Assembly: GCA_964501915.1 (NCBI GenBank)
Contig: CAZCVP010000122.1
Location: forward strand, 1 to 24,155
Direction of reading: 5' to 3'
Length of the DNA: 24,155 bases
Origin: CAYFPX01 sp964501915
GTDB taxonomy: Bacteria; Myxococcota_A; UBA796; CAJQPC01
Shown here: piece by piece, positions 22,509 to 24,155 of the stretch
Numbering within the stretch: position 1 is the stretch's first letter
Layout of the letters: each line of letters starts with the position of its first letter
Notes under the pieces: model-generated
Databases searched by the model: none
Seen by the model: only the letters and a program-made list of their open reading frames with translations
Told to the model about the DNA's origin: nothing
Translations under genes and position numbers: made by a program

Positions 22509-23855
22509 CTACTCCGTGTCCAGGGAGTAGATGTCGTCGAAGAGCTGGGTCCGACCGAGGAAGGTGCCCACGTCCAGGCTGACCTCCCAGACGACCTCTC
22601 CGAGGCCGGTGACCTCGTGGATCGTGCCCTTGCTGCCGAAATTCACCAGCGTGTTCTTGTTGTCCAGGCGATGTGGCTCGCCGAGGGCCATGGCGTGCAG
22701 CCCGAGGTCCTCGCCGTAGGACCAGATCTTGGTGAGCGTCTGGGCGTCGTCGTCGATCTCGAACTCCACCGCCGTGGTCTCGGTCGTGGGTATCTGGGTC
22801 GTCTGGGTCAGCAGCAGGGTGCCCTCGTCGGTGAAGTGGCCGCCGTGCTGGTGGTTGAAGGCCGACATCTTGGGATCGAATTCGTAGGCGCCCGCCTCCC
22901 CTCCGAACAGGCGCACGACCTCGCCCGAGTCGCGGTCGAACTCGACGATGGTGTCGAGGTTGGCCAGGGAGAAGAGGTAGGTGTTCCTGTCCGGGTTCCA
23001 GCTCAGCATGTTGGCGTGGGTCCAGTCCAGGCAGTTGCAGTAGAACGGGTGGTCCATGCCGGCGTTGTGGACCAGCTCGAAGAGGTCCCAGGTGCTGATC
23101 AGGGTGGTGTTGGTGCCGTCGGGGGCGATCTCGACCACCGCGTCGCCGCAGACCGGCTCGGTGTAGTCCTCGTGGTCGCGCACGTCGCGGGCGGCGTAGG
23201 CGATCGTGCCGTCCTCGTGCTGGACGAAGACGTGGTGCCCCTCGACGGTGCGGATCTCCTCCATCAGCTCACCGGACATGTCGAGGCGCTTCACCACGCC
23301 GACATCGGTGCAGAAGTCCTCCTGGAACTCGTTGTAGAGCACGCCGCCGTCGCCATCGTTGGGGGGCTCGGTCCAGGGGCTGATGAGGTCGCCGCCGGTC
23401 TCGTGGTACCAGACCACGTCGCCGTCGCGGTTGATGATGAACTGGACGTCGCTGCCCGTGGTGCTCAGGGTGGCACCGATCAGCCACTCCTCGTCGGTCT
23501 TGGTCGGGTCGTGGGTGTCGACGTTGAAGGTGGGAATGCTGGACGGGATGTTGCCGGTGCGGATCTCCCCACCGTCCGAGGAGCCGCTCTCGCCGTCGGC
23601 CGTGGCGATCACACCCCAGGTGACGTCGGAGACCGGGGGCACGCCGAGGATGCGCGTCATGTGGTCTCCGGCGGCCAGCGAGCGGGTGGGCGTGGACTGG
23701 GTCCCGCCACCCTCGACGGAGTAGGTGACGTGCACGTCGGCGGGGTCACTGAGGGTGAACGAGACCTCGATCACCGTGGCGACCTCGGCGGCGAGGGCGG
23801 CGCTGTCGTCGGAGACGAGTCCGCTTCCATTGCAGGCGACCAGGATCCACAGCAT
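22509..23855 (-). CDS. Arylsulfotransferase (ASST)-like lipoprotein
   Basis: This is a 448-residue predicted lipoprotein. The ATG at 23855 has a perfect GGAGGAG six bases upstream and gives a seven-residue signal peptide before Cys8 (MLWILVAC). Longer in-frame starts reach back through the putative promoter. A fibronectin-like region (about 28-105) precedes a beta-propeller of the bacterial arylsulfotransferase type: INRDGDVVWYHE (141-152), EGHHVFVQHEDGTIAY (205-220), DWTHANMLSWNPDRNTYLFS (277-296), FNHQHGGHF (333-341) and EPHRLDNKNTLVNFGSKG (393-410). In ASST enzymes conserved His residues serve sulfate transfer between phenols. Here His208, His280, His335 and His395 are candidates, but activity cannot be assumed; many relatives are only propeller-like. 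The stop lies one base from the convergent gene's stop. Confidence 0.85.
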   Translation of the reverse strand: MLWILVACNGSGLVSDDSAALAAEVATVIEVSFTLSDPADVHVTYSVEGGGTQSTPTRSLAAGDHMTRILGVPPVSDVTWGVIATADGESGSSDGGEIRTGNIPSSIPTFNVDTHDPTKTDEEWLIGATLSTTGSDVQFIINRDGDVVWYHETGGDLISPWTEPPNDGDGGVLYNEFQEDFCTDVGVVKRLDMSGELMEEIRTVEGHHVFVQHEDGTIAYAARDVRDHEDYTEPVCGDAVVEIAPDGTNTTLISTWDLFELVHNAGMDHPFYCNCLDWTHANMLSWNPDRNTYLFSLANLDTIVEFDRDSGEVVRLFGGEAGAYEFDPKMSAFNHQHGGHFTDEGTLLLTQTTQIPTTETTAVEFEIDDDAQTLTKIWSYGEDLGLHAMALGEPHRLDNKNTLVNFGSKGTIHEVTGLGEVVWEVSLDVGTFLGRTQLFDDIYSLDTE

Positions 23856-23861
23856 CTGATG

Positions 23862-23868
23862 CTCCTCC
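23862..23868 (-). promoter_or_regulatory. Ribosome binding site GGAGGAG fixing the ASST-like start
   Basis: On the minus strand GGAGGAG is six bases upstream of the ATG at 23855. It supports this start over the longer ones at 23882 and 23912. Confidence 0.8.
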
Positions 23869-23877
23869 AGGGGCCGC

Positions 23878-23906
23878 AACATTCCCTCTCGGGGGTCCCG
23901 CGTCAA
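23878..23906 (-). promoter_or_regulatory. Sigma70-like promoter of the ASST-like gene
   Basis: Reading the minus strand, TTGACG (23906-23901) is separated by 17 bases from AATGTT (23883-23878). The -35 matches the consensus at five of six positions; the -10 is weak. A start near 23871 would leave a short leader containing the Shine-Dalgarno. The remaining part of the 130-bp divergent gap (about 23907-23975) is less GC-rich and probably holds the promoter of the gene at 23986. Confidence 0.45.
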
Positions 23907-23985
23907 GACCATGGCTCAAGGAAGCATGGCCCTTCACGTTTTCTTCGGCTAATCGTGTGGGCCGCTCTGGAGATCGAGGAAGCCG

Positions 23986-24155
<170 letters not shown>

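Overview
The window is a compact, very GC-rich bacterial contig with 22 protein genes and no RNA gene that I can see. Gene content points to an uncultured member of the Myxococcota or a close relative. It has two Hanks-type Ser/Thr kinases (one fused to an AAA ATPase and TPR helices, one with a periplasmic PEGA-like tail), a MopE-type metal-binding protein with a MYXO-CTERM-like tail, an FG-GAP/ASPIC lipoprotein, and lipoproteins with (Asp-Thr)n linkers. This placement is inferred from gene families only; there is no 16S gene. Twelve of the 22 genes encode predicted lipoproteins.

Layout. 1-2900 (minus): three lipoprotein genes in tandem, one an alpha/beta-hydrolase. 2901-3025: divergent intergenic region with a near-perfect 24-bp palindrome. 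3026-6592 (plus): kinase-ATPase-TPR protein. 6567-7889 (minus): a beta-propeller lipoprotein and a small coiled-coil lipoprotein. 7914-11255 (plus): flavin reductase-like protein, FmdB zinc ribbon, Cys-rich lipoprotein and argS. 11313-15126 (plus): a tightly coupled set of transmembrane PEGA kinase, exported barrel-like protein and MopE-like anchored protein. 15099-17672 (minus): lipoprotein, LMW-PTP phosphatase, lipoprotein and a HEAT-like protein. 17696-22507 (plus): exported WD40-like propeller, FG-GAP/ASPIC lipoprotein and another lipoprotein. 22509-23855 (minus): arylsulfotransferase-like lipoprotein. 23986-24155 (plus): start of a further (DT)n lipoprotein.

The common theme is the cell envelope: lipoproteins, propellers and surface-anchored proteins beside kinases and a phosphatase. 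The genes are packed tightly. Convergent genes overlap at their 3' ends, two divergent pairs are only 23-24 bp apart, and several neighbours overlap by 4 bp.

Assembly cautions. Both contig ends stop inside the same outward-facing (GACACC)n repeat. The N gap at 19731-19740 is very probably false: the sequence on both sides is the same locus, and removing 19684-19799 restores one 563-codon gene. Runs of C and G at 21835-21978 break another gene by a frameshift. I found no defence system, prophage, IS element, CRISPR array or tRNA. The most unusual signals are the extremely short, uncharged lipoprotein signal peptides, the shared -10-like core in both tight divergent gene pairs, and the kinase operon with a TonB-like Glu-Pro linker.
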